From contig JAICLN010000295.1 in NCBI GenBank assembly GCA_025925615.1, positions 1 to 5,227 of the forward strand: DNA of 5,227 bases. Reading direction: 5' to 3'. A program made the translations under genes and the position numbers. The notes under the pieces were generated by a model. The model did no database searches, had not been told where the DNA came from, and saw nothing but the letters and a program-made list of their open reading frames with translations. Position 1 is the stretch's first letter, and every line of letters begins with the position of its first letter. The stretch is from Actinomycetospora sp. GTDB lineage: Bacteria > Actinomycetota > Actinomycetes > Mycobacteriales > Pseudonocardiaceae. Below, piece after piece: positions 5,212-5,227 of this stretch.

Positions 5212-5227
5212 TCGAACACTAGTTCGA
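5212..5227 (-). promoter_or_regulatory. LexA-binding SOS box
   Basis: TCGAACACTAGTTCGA (plus strand) has perfect 6-bp arms TCGAAC and GTTCGA around a 4-bp spacer. It equals the consensus mycobacterial SOS box TCGAAC-N4-GTTCGA. It ends 3 bp before the HNH gene's ATG, so bound LexA would cover its promoter and start site. The box runs to the last base of the window, so any longer symmetry cannot be seen. Confidence 0.88.
5216..5221 (-). promoter_or_regulatory. Probable -10 element inside the SOS box
   Basis: TAGTGT on the minus strand fits TANNNT, lies within the LexA box and ends 7 nt before the HNH gene's ATG. This predicts a transcript starting at or next to the A of ATG, with no leader and no Shine-Dalgarno site. 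The -35 region would be outside the window. Confidence 0.5.

Overview
The window is very GC-rich DNA with strong G/C bias at third codon positions, frequent GTG starts and TANNNT-type promoters just upstream of start codons. Together with BsaP, DUF2567 and a DUF222/13E12-type HNH protein, this points to an actinobacterium. A Pseudonocardia-like member of the Pseudonocardiales is a reasonable guess, but it is inference only.

Layout: all complete genes are on the minus strand, so they are read from high to low coordinates. First comes a 759-residue DUF222/HNH (13E12 family) protein (5208-2929). Its start codon lies 3 nt from a perfect 16-bp mycobacterial-type LexA (SOS) box at the window edge. 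It is followed after 39 nt by bioD, dethiobiotin synthetase (2889-2185). A 95-bp gap with a strong GC-rich hairpin and a good ribosome binding site leads to bioB, biotin synthase (2089-1052). bioB overlaps by 4 nt (GTGA) with bsaP, the small cysteine-rich biotin synthase auxiliary protein (1055-804). After 64 nt comes a four-helix DUF2567 membrane protein (739-113). On the plus strand, only the last 35 codons of an unrecognised gene are present (1-108), converging on DUF2567 with 4 nt between the stops.

How the genes work together: BioD makes dethiobiotin from diaminopelargonate and BioB inserts sulfur to give biotin. BsaP is the partner that mycobacterial BioB needs for activity. bioB-bsaP-DUF2567 has the same order as Rv1589-Rv1590-Rv1591 in Mycobacterium tuberculosis. 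bioA and bioF are not in the window; the position just upstream of bioD, where bioF often sits, is occupied by the HNH gene. bioD appears to have its own leaderless promoter (TAGGCT 8 nt before its GTG). Even so, the arrangement allows DNA-damage-induced transcription from the LexA-controlled HNH promoter to run into the biotin genes.

The most notable signals are the LexA box fused to a leaderless -10 at the HNH start, the SOS-HNH/biotin juxtaposition, the bioD-bioB hairpin, a curious doubly open 64-nt bsaP-DUF2567 junction, and the tandem-repeat-encoded acidic linker that splits the HNH protein's DUF222 region. No wholly new multi-gene system is evident.
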